Shown one piece after another: positions 41,854 to 51,779 of a DNA stretch of 64,000 bases; positions within the stretch are counted from its first letter, which is position 1, and every line of letters begins with the position of its first letter. Source of the DNA: Planctomycetaceae bacterium. Lineage in GTDB: Bacteria > Planctomycetota > Planctomycetia > Planctomycetales > Planctomycetaceae. The notes below the pieces were generated by a model that saw only the letters and a list, made by a program, of their open reading frames with translations, did not search any database and was not told the origin of the DNA. The stretch is taken from positions 5,915,001 through 5,979,000 of the forward strand of contig CP051247.1 of assembly GCA_017795105.1 (NCBI GenBank). Reading direction: 5' to 3'. Made by a program: the position numbers and the translations under genes.

Positions 41854-43373
41854 TCCCATCGGCTCCATTCCCGCTCGTAGTACTGAACGAGGATTTGATT
41901 GTTGAGCTGATTCACCTCCGCATCGACCGTCTGAATGTCTCCGGGGGCTTCGAAAAGTCCCTGCATGATCTCGGAGTTCAGAAACCGACACTGCGAAACA
42001 ATCTCCGGATCCATCTCGGTTGGTGGATCGGCCGGAACGCGGGTGGCGAACGCGTAGCCCCAGATGCCGAATGTGGGAACCGCGGCGTGATAAGGCTGCA
42101 CGTGAAAACCTGCCGCTTCGAGGGTACGGAGGATGCACCAGTACGACTGTGGGGCAACCAGTGGAGAGGTGCATTGGATCGTGATGCGGGCATCGTCGGT
42201 GAGCCGCTGCTGCAGTTTGCGGTAGAAGAAGGTGCTGTAGAGTTTGCCTACGGAAAACGTGCCGGGATCGGGGAAGTCGACAATCACGGTGTCGAACTTA
42301 TTACTTTGCTGATCGATCCAGATGAAGGCATCCTGATTGATGACCGTGACCCTCGGATCGTCCAGCGAATGATCTGAAAGCTCCGCGAGCGGCGGAAATC
42401 GCTTTGCCAGCGATGTCATTTTCGGATCAAGGTCGACCAATGTAATCTGCTCGACTTCGGGATAGCGGAGGATCTCACGAACGGCCAGACCGTCGCCCCC
42501 TCCCAGCACGAGCACGTTCCGTCGCGGCGTAGGGGCAGCCATGGCCGGGTGAACGAGCGCTTCGTGGTAGCGATATTCATCGAACGAGTTGAACTGCAGG
42601 TGTCCGTTCAGGAACAACTGAAAGCCGGTCTTGTTCTGGGTGATCAGAATTCGCTGGTACGGCGAACTCTCGGCATGAATGATCGAGGCGCTGAGCTGCG
42701 ATTCTTCGGCGTAAGAGGTCAGATCATCAGCCTTGATGAACGCCGCGGCGAGTAGCCCAATGACCAGCGTAGCCCGCCCCCGCAGTCCGCCGAGTTCGCG
42801 ATCCGTCAACAAGGGACGCAGAAGGAACGTTCCCCAGAGGCCAACCAGAGCATTGAGGATGCCGAAAATCAGCGACGTGCGAATCAACCCCAGTTGAGGG
42901 ACAAGCAGCGTCGGGAACAGGATCGAGGCCAGTAACGCTCCGATGTAATCGAACGTGAGCACGCGCGAGACCAGGTCGTTGAAGTCGACGTGATCTTTCA
43001 GAATCCGCATCAGTAGCGGAAGTTCCAGTCCGACGAGCGTTCCGATCAGGAAGACCAGGCCATACAACAGAACCTGAAACCAGTCGATGGCCCCGAATGC
43101 TAGGAACAGAAACGGAGCCGAGGTGCCGCCGAGGAGTGCGACGCCGAGTTCGACTTCAATAAAGCAGCGAGCCAGCTTTCGTTCGACAAACTTGGAAAGC
43201 CAGGCGCCGACGCCGAGCGCTGACAGGTAGATTCCGATGACCAGGGAGAACTGCGTGACGGAATCGCCGAGCAGATAGCTGGCCAGGGTTCCGGCCAGCA
43301 ACTCGTAAATCAAACCGCACGTGGCAACCGCGAGGACGTTCAGGTAAAGGAGAAAAAGAGGCGCTCGGTTCAT
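41850..43373 (-). CDS. Membrane-fused spermidine synthase-like protein
   Basis: 507 aa. Residues 1-210 form about seven TM helices, starting at LFLLYLNVLAVATCGLIYEL, the usual first helix of this class. Residues about 230-470 are a spermidine-synthase-type methyltransferase fold: SSPYQRILITQNKTGFQLFL, VLVLGGGDGLAVREIL, TLVDLDPKMTSLA and IVDFPDPGTFSVGKLYS. The nucleotide/dcSAM pocket motifs look intact. It would transfer an aminopropyl group at the inner face of the membrane; the acceptor is unknown. Coupled by ATGA to the FAD gene and 19 bases after DUF350. Confidence 0.9.
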   Translation of the reverse strand: MNRAPLFLLYLNVLAVATCGLIYELLAGTLASYLLGDSVTQFSLVIGIYLSALGVGAWLSKFVERKLARCFIEVELGVALLGGTSAPFLFLAFGAIDWFQVLLYGLVFLIGTLVGLELPLLMRILKDHVDFNDLVSRVLTFDYIGALLASILFPTLLVPQLGLIRTSLIFGILNALVGLWGTFLLRPLLTDRELGGLRGRATLVIGLLAAAFIKADDLTSYAEESQLSASIIHAESSPYQRILITQNKTGFQLFLNGHLQFNSFDEYRYHEALVHPAMAAPTPRRNVLVLGGGDGLAVREILRYPEVEQITLVDLDPKMTSLAKRFPPLAELSDHSLDDPRVTVINQDAFIWIDQQSNKFDTVIVDFPDPGTFSVGKLYSTFFYRKLQQRLTDDARITIQCTSPLVAPQSYWCILRTLEAAGFHVQPYHAAVPTFGIWGYAFATRVPADPPTEMDPEIVSQCRFLNSEIMQGLFEAPGDIQTVDAEVNQLNNQILVQYYEREWSRWE

Positions 43374-43392
43374 ATTCCGTTACGGGACTTTC

Positions 43393-43683
43393 TCAACCGA
43401 CCATCGCAGCGGAAATGATGATCGAAATTCCGATCACCAGGGCGCCAACCAGAATGGCCAGTGCGGTGTTATGGTCTTCTTCGATCTCCTTCACCATCGA
43501 GAATGGTGTCAGCTTCTCCATCAGCCAGATGGAGAGGAACAGCACGAGGATGCCGAGTACCGAAAAGACGAAGACGGCCAGCATCTGTCGCAACAGGTGC
43601 GACAGCACGCCGGTGTCAGCGACTTCCTCGACTTCCTGTGCCAGCACGAGACCATGAGACATCAAAGACCACAGACCACTCAT
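43393..43683 (-). CDS. DUF350 membrane protein (single repeat)
   Basis: 96 aa from the ATG at 43683, preceded by GGGGAG and overlapping the stop of the small upstream gene as ATGA. Two TM helices (about 33-54 and 72-94). The second contains the DUF350 signature EEDHNTALAILVGALVIGIS. Classic DUF350 proteins hold two such repeats, so this may act as a dimer. The start 47 codons upstream is rejected because it runs through the small gene in another frame. Confidence 0.82.
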   Translation of the reverse strand: MSGLWSLMSHGLVLAQEVEEVADTGVLSHLLRQMLAVFVFSVLGILVLFLSIWLMEKLTPFSMVKEIEEDHNTALAILVGALVIGISIIISAAMVG

Positions 43684-43844
43684 TTGCCCACTCCCCAGAA
43701 GCCCCCGCCGGAACGACCCGTGCTCGAACCACTCGATTCGGGCAGCTTCCAGCCGGACGATGCGCCAAAGATAAACAGGATGCAGATACCGGTGCCGACG
43801 GCGAGGTAAAACTTGGCGAGCCACGTTGTCAGATTAGGAAACAC
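43680..43844 (-). CDS. 54-aa single-TM peptide
   Basis: GTG start with AGGAGGGGAG just upstream, and a stop that overlaps the DUF350 ATG (ATGA). One TM helix (KFYLAVGTGICILFIFGAS) follows a short amphipathic N-terminus; then a Gly/Ser-rich tail ending GGGFWGVGK. The ribosome site, coupling and TM helix make it a convincing gene despite its size. No family recognised. Confidence 0.72.
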   Translation of the reverse strand: MFPNLTTWLAKFYLAVGTGICILFIFGASSGWKLPESSGSSTGRSGGGFWGVGK

Positions 43845-43922
43845 CCGCTCCCCTCCTCACTGGACAGTCACTGCGAACGATTGATGGTTGGATAAAATAT
43901 GTTGCGAGCCTGCAATTCTGGC

Positions 43923-45488
43923 TCACTCGGAATTGTACGGGCTGTAATCGCTGTTCCTCCACCGCTGCACCTCGAAGTTGTGCTGGTAGATGAAGGTCCC
44001 GACCGGCAGGACCGACATCACGATCAGCATGACAACGAAGAACCCGCCGTCGATCGATTTCGACGTAATGGCCGGAACGATGGCAAAGAGCAGAAACATC
44101 GCCAGCAGGAATAAGCCCCACAGTTGATAGACACCCGGATGCCGCGGTTTGGGTTGAATCATGCCGACACCGAACGGCCGCATGATGTTCTCCACCTTGA
44201 ATGCCTCCTGAACCTCTTCGGTTGTCAGGTAGGTGCTCAATGAGACATTCACTTCTTTATTGGTTCCATCGTCTGTCCGCTCGAACGACAACATTCGTGG
44301 CGGACAAATGAAATCGGACATGTTGACCTGCTCGCCGGTGGTGACCTTCCAGTAGAACTCGCCGATCACGTAGCGCACGAACGCGGTCGCCTTGTCGTAG
44401 AGACGATAGGTCTCTCCGTTGTAGGTAACGAACTGTCCCTTTTTCTTCGCCTCGGCCACCGAAACCGGTTCCACAAAGGCCCAATGACGGTCGTTGTGAG
44501 TCAACCAGCGGAATCCGGCATCCGGGTTGTAGAGGAGATATTCGGTCCACGGATAGGTCTGGCCTTCGTACCGGACGAAACGCTCCATGAATCCGATCAC
44601 CGTATAGTCTTTGTCGTGAAGTGTCCCCACGGTCCCAAGCGGAATCAGCGGTCGAACGCGGCGGACTTTGGTCAGCGTCTGCAGATATTCGAGCTTGCCG
44701 TGATTGCAGTCGAGCAGTGAATTGCAGCTCGGACACGCGACTCTCTGAGTTTCATCGGGCGCATGCAGGGAAAGCGGTCCGGCACACTGAGGGCAGTTGA
44801 CCGAGACAGCTTCGATTTTCTGTCCGGAGGGGAGTCCGGTTCCGGTCCCGTCCATCCCCCAGCCTTCGGCCAGTTCGAGTTCTTTGAGCTCGACTTCTTT
44901 TCCGAGGAAGAACTTCGGTTCATTGTCGGAGTAATCAAGGGTGATGAAGGTCTGCTTCGGCCCGTACAGGTCGGCGAACCGATGCGGAATGCCGGGTTCA
45001 AAATCCCAGGGGATCTCGCCGGCTGCTGCTCCTGTCGTCGCTTCACCGATTTCCGCCACAACGGCTGGTTCGTTCGAGCCGAACTTGACTTCTTTGCCCG
45101 GCACGAGACTCTCGAACGGAGGAATCTCAATCGACTTCGAGACTCGTTTTTCGAATGTGAGGTAGAACTTGCCCTGAGCCTCGGCGAGCCAGCCCCATTT
45201 CCCATTAGAGAAGGCCAGATACCATTCATCCCAGACGCCGCCCGCCGGGTGCTTGTACTGGACACGGCCGATCAACTCGAACTTACGACCGCGATACTTT
45301 CCGGTCACACCGAGTTGCAAGGGGGAATTGGTTTGAACGAGATCGGCAACCTTGCCGTGATCTTCAATCGCTTTATCGGTGCGGGCAACGACGCAGTTGC
45401 AGAACTCGCAGATCGTCACCAGGGAAGAGCTGACGCGGAACTCAACGGGACTGCCGCAGGAGGGACAACTCGCGATCTTTGCTTTCAT
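43923..45488 (-). CDS. DUF4178 protein with zinc ribbons and C-terminal TM helices
   Basis: 521 aa. N-terminal ribbon CPSCGSPVEF with CEFCNC, then a DUF4178-like domain (about 60-130, with DEWYLAFSNGKWGWLAEAQG). A second ribbon (CPQCAGPLS with CPSCNSLL, about 233-265) is followed by a second DUF4178 unit (WTEYLLYNPDAGFRWLTHND). Two TM helices (about 452-473 and 482-505) anchor it. AGGAGGTC lies before the ATG, inside the end of speD (4-base overlap). The family is known from genomic links with AdoMet decarboxylase, spermidine synthase and DUF350; its function is unknown. Confidence 0.9.
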   Translation of the reverse strand: MKAKIASCPSCGSPVEFRVSSSLVTICEFCNCVVARTDKAIEDHGKVADLVQTNSPLQLGVTGKYRGRKFELIGRVQYKHPAGGVWDEWYLAFSNGKWGWLAEAQGKFYLTFEKRVSKSIEIPPFESLVPGKEVKFGSNEPAVVAEIGEATTGAAAGEIPWDFEPGIPHRFADLYGPKQTFITLDYSDNEPKFFLGKEVELKELELAEGWGMDGTGTGLPSGQKIEAVSVNCPQCAGPLSLHAPDETQRVACPSCNSLLDCNHGKLEYLQTLTKVRRVRPLIPLGTVGTLHDKDYTVIGFMERFVRYEGQTYPWTEYLLYNPDAGFRWLTHNDRHWAFVEPVSVAEAKKKGQFVTYNGETYRLYDKATAFVRYVIGEFYWKVTTGEQVNMSDFICPPRMLSFERTDDGTNKEVNVSLSTYLTTEEVQEAFKVENIMRPFGVGMIQPKPRHPGVYQLWGLFLLAMFLLFAIVPAITSKSIDGGFFVVMLIVMSVLPVGTFIYQHNFEVQRWRNSDYSPYNSE

Positions 45489-45940
45489 GCCTGACCTCCT
45501 TCATCGTGCAGAGAGGCGGGAGCTTCGACGCCGCGAGAGAGGCAGCGGATTTGGACGGCAGTTGCTCCAAGATGCTTCCGCAGTTCGTCCTGCCACGGCC
45601 AGCAAACCTGGGGACGACAACAGTAGAGGTTCAGTGTCGCCAGTTCATACTCGGGGTAGGTGTGGCAGGCCAGATGCGACTCGGACAACAGGTAGAGTCC
45701 GGTCACGCCACCCGGTTCGGGGAATTGATGCCATTGCGGATCGCCCACCACTTTGAGCTTCAGGTCGGCGATGATCTGTTCGCAAACAGCTCGCAGCGTT
45801 ACCAGGCTCGCCAGCCGCTCGGAGCAGCAACCGGTCGCATCAACGACCCATTCGGCTCCGCTCTCAACCGTCAAGGCAGATCCGCAGGTCGTGAAGCGAT
45901 CGCCCGACGGCTGCAGTGTTCGGCCTGTCCGCTCACTCAA
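45485..45940 (-). CDS. speD: S-adenosylmethionine decarboxylase proenzyme (bacterial class)
   Basis: 151 aa, TTG start with GGGAGAAG upstream. The motif SESHLACHTYPEYE carries the self-cleavage site Glu87-Ser88; Ser88 becomes the pyruvoyl cofactor. His93 and Cys108 match the spacing of Ser63/His68/Cys83 in the Thermotoga enzyme, so all catalytic residues are present. It has about 25 more N-terminal residues than that enzyme. The product, decarboxylated AdoMet, is the aminopropyl donor for the synthase three genes downstream. First gene of the operon. Confidence 0.93.
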   Translation of the reverse strand: MSERTGRTLQPSGDRFTTCGSALTVESGAEWVVDATGCCSERLASLVTLRAVCEQIIADLKLKVVGDPQWHQFPEPGGVTGLYLLSESHLACHTYPEYELATLNLYCCRPQVCWPWQDELRKHLGATAVQIRCLSRGVEAPASLHDEGGQA

Positions 45941-46274
45941 AGGTCTTCTCCCGATGCCGTACCTGATGTTCCCCTGGTGCGTGCACTGTAATCATTTGTC
46001 ATCCGGAATGCGATTCTTCTGGGGAAGAATGCGAACCGTGTGTGACCCCGTGTCCGAGAACGGACAAATTCTGCCAGGGATTGCTCGAATACGAAAAGTT
46101 CGATAGGAAATGCTAAAATTGAGGGATCCTGCTCGCAGGATTCGAGGATCGCTGTTGCATGGAATGAATCTTCGGCGATCATTTCACGAGACGTTTAAAG
46201 GATCTGCTCTGCATTTCGAACTGGGCCAGACATCAGGCGATCAGGCCAGTTCGTGAGAGCCGCAAGGAAAAGTG
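45941..46274. other. Divergent intergenic region between speD operon and HisKA-like gene
   Basis: 334 bases. A compact palindrome ATCCTGC-TC-GCAGGAT sits at 46126-46141 and could be an operator, though its loop is too small for a stable hairpin. No coding frame recognised. Promoters of both neighbours should lie here. Confidence 0.45.
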
Positions 46275-46532
46275 ATGACACAGGAAGAGCAGAAGGGGCA
46301 GACGGATCTGTCACGAGCACGCACGGTGGGGCACGAAGTCAAGAATCATCTGTTCGTTATCGGGATGGGACTGGAAACGCTGAAGACGGCCCGCCAGAAC
46401 GAAGAACAGTTCAACGATTTGCTGGACATGGTTCGTAAGAACGGGTTGGAGCCTCTCAAGGCTTCCGTAGCCGAGCTGATTGCGTTGATCGACGGAGAGG
46501 AACTGCCGGGCGAACGAATAAACTGCGACTGA
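46275..46532 (+). CDS. Stand-alone HisKA-like (DHp) domain protein
   Basis: 85 aa; ATG with AAGGAAA upstream. Nearly the whole protein is a two-helix hairpin. Helix 1 holds an H-box, GHEVKNHLFVIGMGLETL (His20, with the HExxN pattern). Helix 2 is NDLLDMVRKNGLEPLKASVA. No ATP-binding (HATPase) domain, sensor or TM helix is present. It may be a phosphotransfer partner or a dimerisation inhibitor of a kinase. No kinase or response regulator adjoins it; the next gene is a PSD1 gene 129 bases downstream. Confidence 0.65.
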   Translation: MTQEEQKGQTDLSRARTVGHEVKNHLFVIGMGLETLKTARQNEEQFNDLLDMVRKNGLEPLKASVAELIALIDGEELPGERINCD

Positions 46533-46661
46533 TGCTTTTCTGCGGTCGTCAGATTGCTTACCTTGGAACCAGTCGGACTCGTTAGTGGTAATTCAATCCG
46601 CCAGCGGGAGCGAATCTGGTACACGTGCGAGACACGCTGTCTTGCAAAGGAATAAGGTGGC

Positions 46662-49556
46662 ATGTTGACGAAGTTTCCGACTGGCCTTCGAGGTGTTCGT
46701 TCGGTCGTCCCCGCGCGCTATCTGCTGCTCGCCGTGAGTGTCGTCGCGATCATGAGTTGGGCCAGCACTGTCTCGGCTGCGGACCCCGCGGTCAGTTTTG
46801 AGAACGATATCTCCCCACTGCTCGAACAGCATTGCATTCGCTGTCATACTCCCGGCAATGAGAAGGGCGAGATCTCTCTCGCAACGATCTCGGATCTGAC
46901 TGAGAATGGCTACATCGACCCCGGCAATGCGGATGGCAGCTATCTGATCGAGCTCGTCGAGGCGGATCAGGACGGCGAGGCGCAGATGCCGCAAGAGAGT
47001 CCGCCATTATCGGAGGCAGAAGTGGCGCTGCTCCGGGAGTGGATTGATTCGGGAGCCGGTTGGCCAGCGGAGATTGTTGTCGAAGAACGCTCGAAAGCCG
47101 ACAGCAGCTGGTGGTCTCTTCAGCCGCTGAAAGAAGCTCAGAGCGATGTCTCGATCGACGATTTCATCCGGCGAAAGCTTCACGAGAAGCAATTGACGTT
47201 GAATGACGCTGCTGATCGCCGGACGCTGATTCGGCGGGCGACCTATGACCTGATCGGATTGCCTCCCACGCCGGAAGAAGTTGAGCAGTTTGTCCACGAT
47301 ACCGATCCCCAGGCTTATGAGAAGCTGATCGACCGCTTGTTGGCCTCGCCACATTACGGAGAACGCTGGGGACGTCACTGGCTCGATGTGGTCCGGTTCG
47401 GGGAGAGCAATGGGTTCGAGCGGAATGTCATCATAAACACGCTCTGGCCATTCCGGGACTACGTCATAGAGTCGATCAACAGCGACAAGCCATTCGATCA
47501 GTTTATCCAGGAACATCTCGCCGGCGACGTACTCGCTCCGCACGATCCTGAAGTCGCGGTGGGCTCCGCGTTTCTGGTCGCCGGGCCTTACGATGACGTC
47601 GGCAATCAGGATGCCGCCCAGGCGGCTCAGATTCGTGCCAATACGCTTGATGAAATGATCCGGGCGACCGGCGAAGCTTTTCTCGGTCTCACCATCGGCT
47701 GCGCCCGCTGCCACAATCACAAGTTTGATCCAATCACTCAACGGGACTACTACGGTTTCTATGCCACTTTTTCCGGGGTGCGTCACGGAGCCGTGGAGCT
47801 GGCCACGCCCGAAGCGAAAGCCGAACGGCAACGTCGGCTGCAGCCGCTCACGAAGAAACGCCAGGAGCTCGAACAGCAATCTCGGGAACTGCGGGCGACT
47901 GTGCTCGCTCGCGGTCGCTCCCGGCTCGCCGCACACGAAGCGAACTGGACGCGGCCTCCGGTAGATCGCACCGGCACCGAAGACCGCTTCGAGCCTGTCC
48001 GGGCAAAGTTTGTTCGTCTGATCTGCGAAGCTCGCGATGGCAATCCGGGCACGGCGGTCGGATTCCGCATTGACGAATTCGAGGTCTGGTCCACTGAAGA
48101 GGAACCCCGCAATGTGGCGCTGGCTGCCAACGGAGGGAAGGCATCCGGAGCGTCGCGTCAGATTGAAGACTTTCCGAATGCATACGGGCCGCAACTTGCC
48201 ATCGATGGAAAGACCGGCGCTCGATTCATCTCCGCTGGCGACCGTCTCACGATCGAACTGGGTGACGCGGCCGAGATCGACCGCGTTATCTTTTCGAGTG
48301 CGAAAGGGGAGTCGAATCCTGAGCACCGTAAGTTTGAGTTCGTGGCCGATTACTACATCGAAGTCTCTTCGGACGGCAAAGAGTGGCAGAACGTGGCCAG
48401 CAGCCGCGACCGCCAGCCAGTCAATCGAGAAGGCCATCTCGATGTTCGTCTCTGGCGGCTCGAAGCGAGCGAGCAGGAACAGAAAGAGTTCGCGGAGTTA
48501 AGCAGGGAATTGAATCAGATCAACCGGGAGATCGCGGCGATTCCGCCACTTCCGTCGGTCTGGATTGGCCGGCGCAGTGCAGGGGACGCGAAGGGCCCGT
48601 TTCACATCTTTCTTGGGGGCAGTCCTCAGAAGAAAGGGAATGAGGTTGTTCCCGCCAGCCTTGCTTCACTGGATGAGACGGTCTCCCCGTTTGAGCTTTC
48701 GGCCGGAACGGACGAAGCCAAACGGCGGCTGGAACTGGCTCGCTGGATTACCGATTCCAGGAACGCGTTGACGCTGCGCGTTCTGGCCAACCGCATCTGG
48801 CACTATCACTTTGGAACGGGCATCGTCGATACGCCCAGCGATTTCGGCTACATGGGCGGACGTCCGAGTCATCCGGAGCTGCTCGATTTCCTCGCCGTCA
48901 AACTGAGAGAGAATGGATGGCGACTCAAGCCGATGCATCGGATGATCATGCTGTCGGACACCTATCGCCAGTCTTCCGAGTTTGACGCCGGGGCCGCTCG
49001 CGTCGATGGCGATGCCCGGCTGCTCTGGAGATTTCCGCCCCGTCGTCTTTCCGCGGAAGAGATTCGTGATTCGATTCTGCAGATCGCCGGGAAGCTGGAT
49101 GATCGGATGGGCGGACCCGGGTTCCGGCTTTACCATTTCATGCAGGACAATGTCTGCACCTACGTCCCGCTCGATCAACATGGTCCGGAGACCTATCGTC
49201 GAGCCGTGTATCACCAGAATGCTCGAGCGTCTGTTGTCGATCTGATGACCGACTTCGATCAGCCCGATTGCGCCTTCTCGACACCGAACCGGGCGGAAAC
49301 CACGACGCCACTGCAGGCACTCACAATGCTCAATCACAGCTTCACAATGGATATGGCGACCGCTTTGGCCGAACGTCTGCGGGGCGAAGCTGGCGACGAG
49401 TCGGCGGCTCAGGTGATGCGAGCCTATCAACTCTGCTATGGCCGGCCTCCCTCGGGGTCGCAGTCTGCGGCCTGCTGCGAGTTTGTTGAAGAGCATGGTC
49501 TGACGGCCTTGTGCAGGGTCCTGCTCAACACCAGCGAAATGATCTACGTGGAATAG
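46662..49556 (+). CDS. PSD1-type protein with discoidin-like insert
   Basis: 964 aa. Signal peptide ending near STVSAA-DPAV; CIRCH at 58-62; DUF1549 with CARCHNHKFDP; a helical linker; an insert of about 170 residues resembling F5/8-type C domains (AKFVRLICEARDGNPGTAVG, FRIDEFEVWS, YYIEVSSDGKEWQNVASSRD); then DUF1553 ending in NTSEMIYVE. The insert is in the same position as in the 24.8-kb copy but differs in sequence. Ten bases before the DUF1501 gene. Confidence 0.94.
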   Translation: MLTKFPTGLRGVRSVVPARYLLLAVSVVAIMSWASTVSAADPAVSFENDISPLLEQHCIRCHTPGNEKGEISLATISDLTENGYIDPGNADGSYLIELVEADQDGEAQMPQESPPLSEAEVALLREWIDSGAGWPAEIVVEERSKADSSWWSLQPLKEAQSDVSIDDFIRRKLHEKQLTLNDAADRRTLIRRATYDLIGLPPTPEEVEQFVHDTDPQAYEKLIDRLLASPHYGERWGRHWLDVVRFGESNGFERNVIINTLWPFRDYVIESINSDKPFDQFIQEHLAGDVLAPHDPEVAVGSAFLVAGPYDDVGNQDAAQAAQIRANTLDEMIRATGEAFLGLTIGCARCHNHKFDPITQRDYYGFYATFSGVRHGAVELATPEAKAERQRRLQPLTKKRQELEQQSRELRATVLARGRSRLAAHEANWTRPPVDRTGTEDRFEPVRAKFVRLICEARDGNPGTAVGFRIDEFEVWSTEEEPRNVALAANGGKASGASRQIEDFPNAYGPQLAIDGKTGARFISAGDRLTIELGDAAEIDRVIFSSAKGESNPEHRKFEFVADYYIEVSSDGKEWQNVASSRDRQPVNREGHLDVRLWRLEASEQEQKEFAELSRELNQINREIAAIPPLPSVWIGRRSAGDAKGPFHIFLGGSPQKKGNEVVPASLASLDETVSPFELSAGTDEAKRRLELARWITDSRNALTLRVLANRIWHYHFGTGIVDTPSDFGYMGGRPSHPELLDFLAVKLRENGWRLKPMHRMIMLSDTYRQSSEFDAGAARVDGDARLLWRFPPRRLSAEEIRDSILQIAGKLDDRMGGPGFRLYHFMQDNVCTYVPLDQHGPETYRRAVYHQNARASVVDLMTDFDQPDCAFSTPNRAETTTPLQALTMLNHSFTMDMATALAERLRGEAGDESAAQVMRAYQLCYGRPPSGSQSAACCEFVEEHGLTALCRVLLNTSEMIYVE

Positions 49557-49566
49557 GACATCGTTC

Positions 49567-51012
<1,446 letters not shown>

Positions 51013-51166
51013 GCTAAGCAACAGGTGGCAGCTGAAATTCAACCCGAGGAACGACTGTAGAAGAGAATTGCGGTTTCATCGCTACCTTTGCCCGGATACG
51101 TCGCTCCTACAGGCACGAAAATGACCGAACGGCTCGAATCGGGAGTTGAAGAAGTCTGACCATATC

Positions 51167-51177
51167 GGGATAATCCC
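51167..51177. promoter_or_regulatory. Palindrome upstream of the MarR gene
   Basis: GGGAT-A-ATCCC, a perfect 11-base palindrome about 75 bases before the GTG start. It could be an operator for autoregulation; by-eye evidence only. Confidence 0.3.
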
Positions 51178-51249
51178 TGTTTGCATTCGGGATTTTATAC
51201 GTGGTCGAGGCGGACGCTCGCTCTGATCGACGACGAGCAGGGATCAGAC

Positions 51250-51768
51250 GTGAGCCAGAACGAGACGATCGGGTTTGAGATTCTCCGAGCCATTCGACGC
51301 ATCCTCAGACGCACGTCCGAGCATTCCCGATCCATTGGCAGGCATTCTGGCGTCAGTGTTCCACAGATGCTGTGCCTGAAAGCCATCGCGGATCTTCCCG
51401 ACGCAACGGTTGCGAAAGTTGCGGAGATGGTCCAGCTCTCCGCACCGACCGTCTCACGAATTCTCGACCGTCTGGAACGAGATGGGTATCTCATCCGCGA
51501 ACGGAGCACTTGCGATCGCCGGAAAGTGTGTCTGTCTCTGACGGACTTCGGGCAGCGCAAGCTGGAAAACCTTCCGATGCCGCTGCAGCAGCAGTTTCTC
51601 GAACGGCTGCAGGAACTGGACGAAGCTGAAGTTCGTCAGTTACTGGCGTCGCTCGAATGCATCGTCCAGCTAATGGGAGCAGGGGATATCGACGCGTCGC
51701 CAATGCTCACACCGCAAGTCGAAGTCGACCGGTATGGCAGTGGCGACGCGTCAAGCTATCCCGGATAA
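51250..51768 (+). CDS. MarR-family regulator, probably of the ectoine genes
   Basis: 172 aa from the GTG at 51250, which has AGGGA six bases upstream; an in-frame TTG at 51181 is less convincing. A winged HTH is clear: ISDL-type helix KAIADLPDATVAKVAEMVQL, recognition helix SAPTVSRILDRLERDGYL and wing RERSTCDRRKVCLSLTDFGQ. Its 3' end is 11 bases from the end of ectD. MarR-type EctR proteins control ectoine operons in several bacteria, so this is the likely local regulator. Confidence 0.85.
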   Translation: MSQNETIGFEILRAIRRILRRTSEHSRSIGRHSGVSVPQMLCLKAIADLPDATVAKVAEMVQLSAPTVSRILDRLERDGYLIRERSTCDRRKVCLSLTDFGQRKLENLPMPLQQQFLERLQELDEAEVRQLLASLECIVQLMGAGDIDASPMLTPQVEVDRYGSGDASSYPG

Positions 51769-51779
51769 GCGACTCCTGC

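Noticed and set aside
41854..42174. N-terminal extension of the FAD oxidoreductase
   Set aside because: It is an alternate frame through the synthase gene; the ATG at 41853 with ATGA overlap and a twin-arginine signal is far better.
43684..43824. N-terminal extension of DUF350
   Set aside because: The extra residues are Arg/His-rich shadow sequence of the 54-aa membrane peptide read in another frame.
46126..46141. ATCCTGC-TC-GCAGGAT palindrome as a terminator
   Set aside because: Two-base loop, no T-run and located between divergent genes; at most an operator.
47007..48437. 476-codon open frame on the minus strand
   Set aside because: Antisense to the fourth PSD1 gene; no signal, domain or ribosome site.
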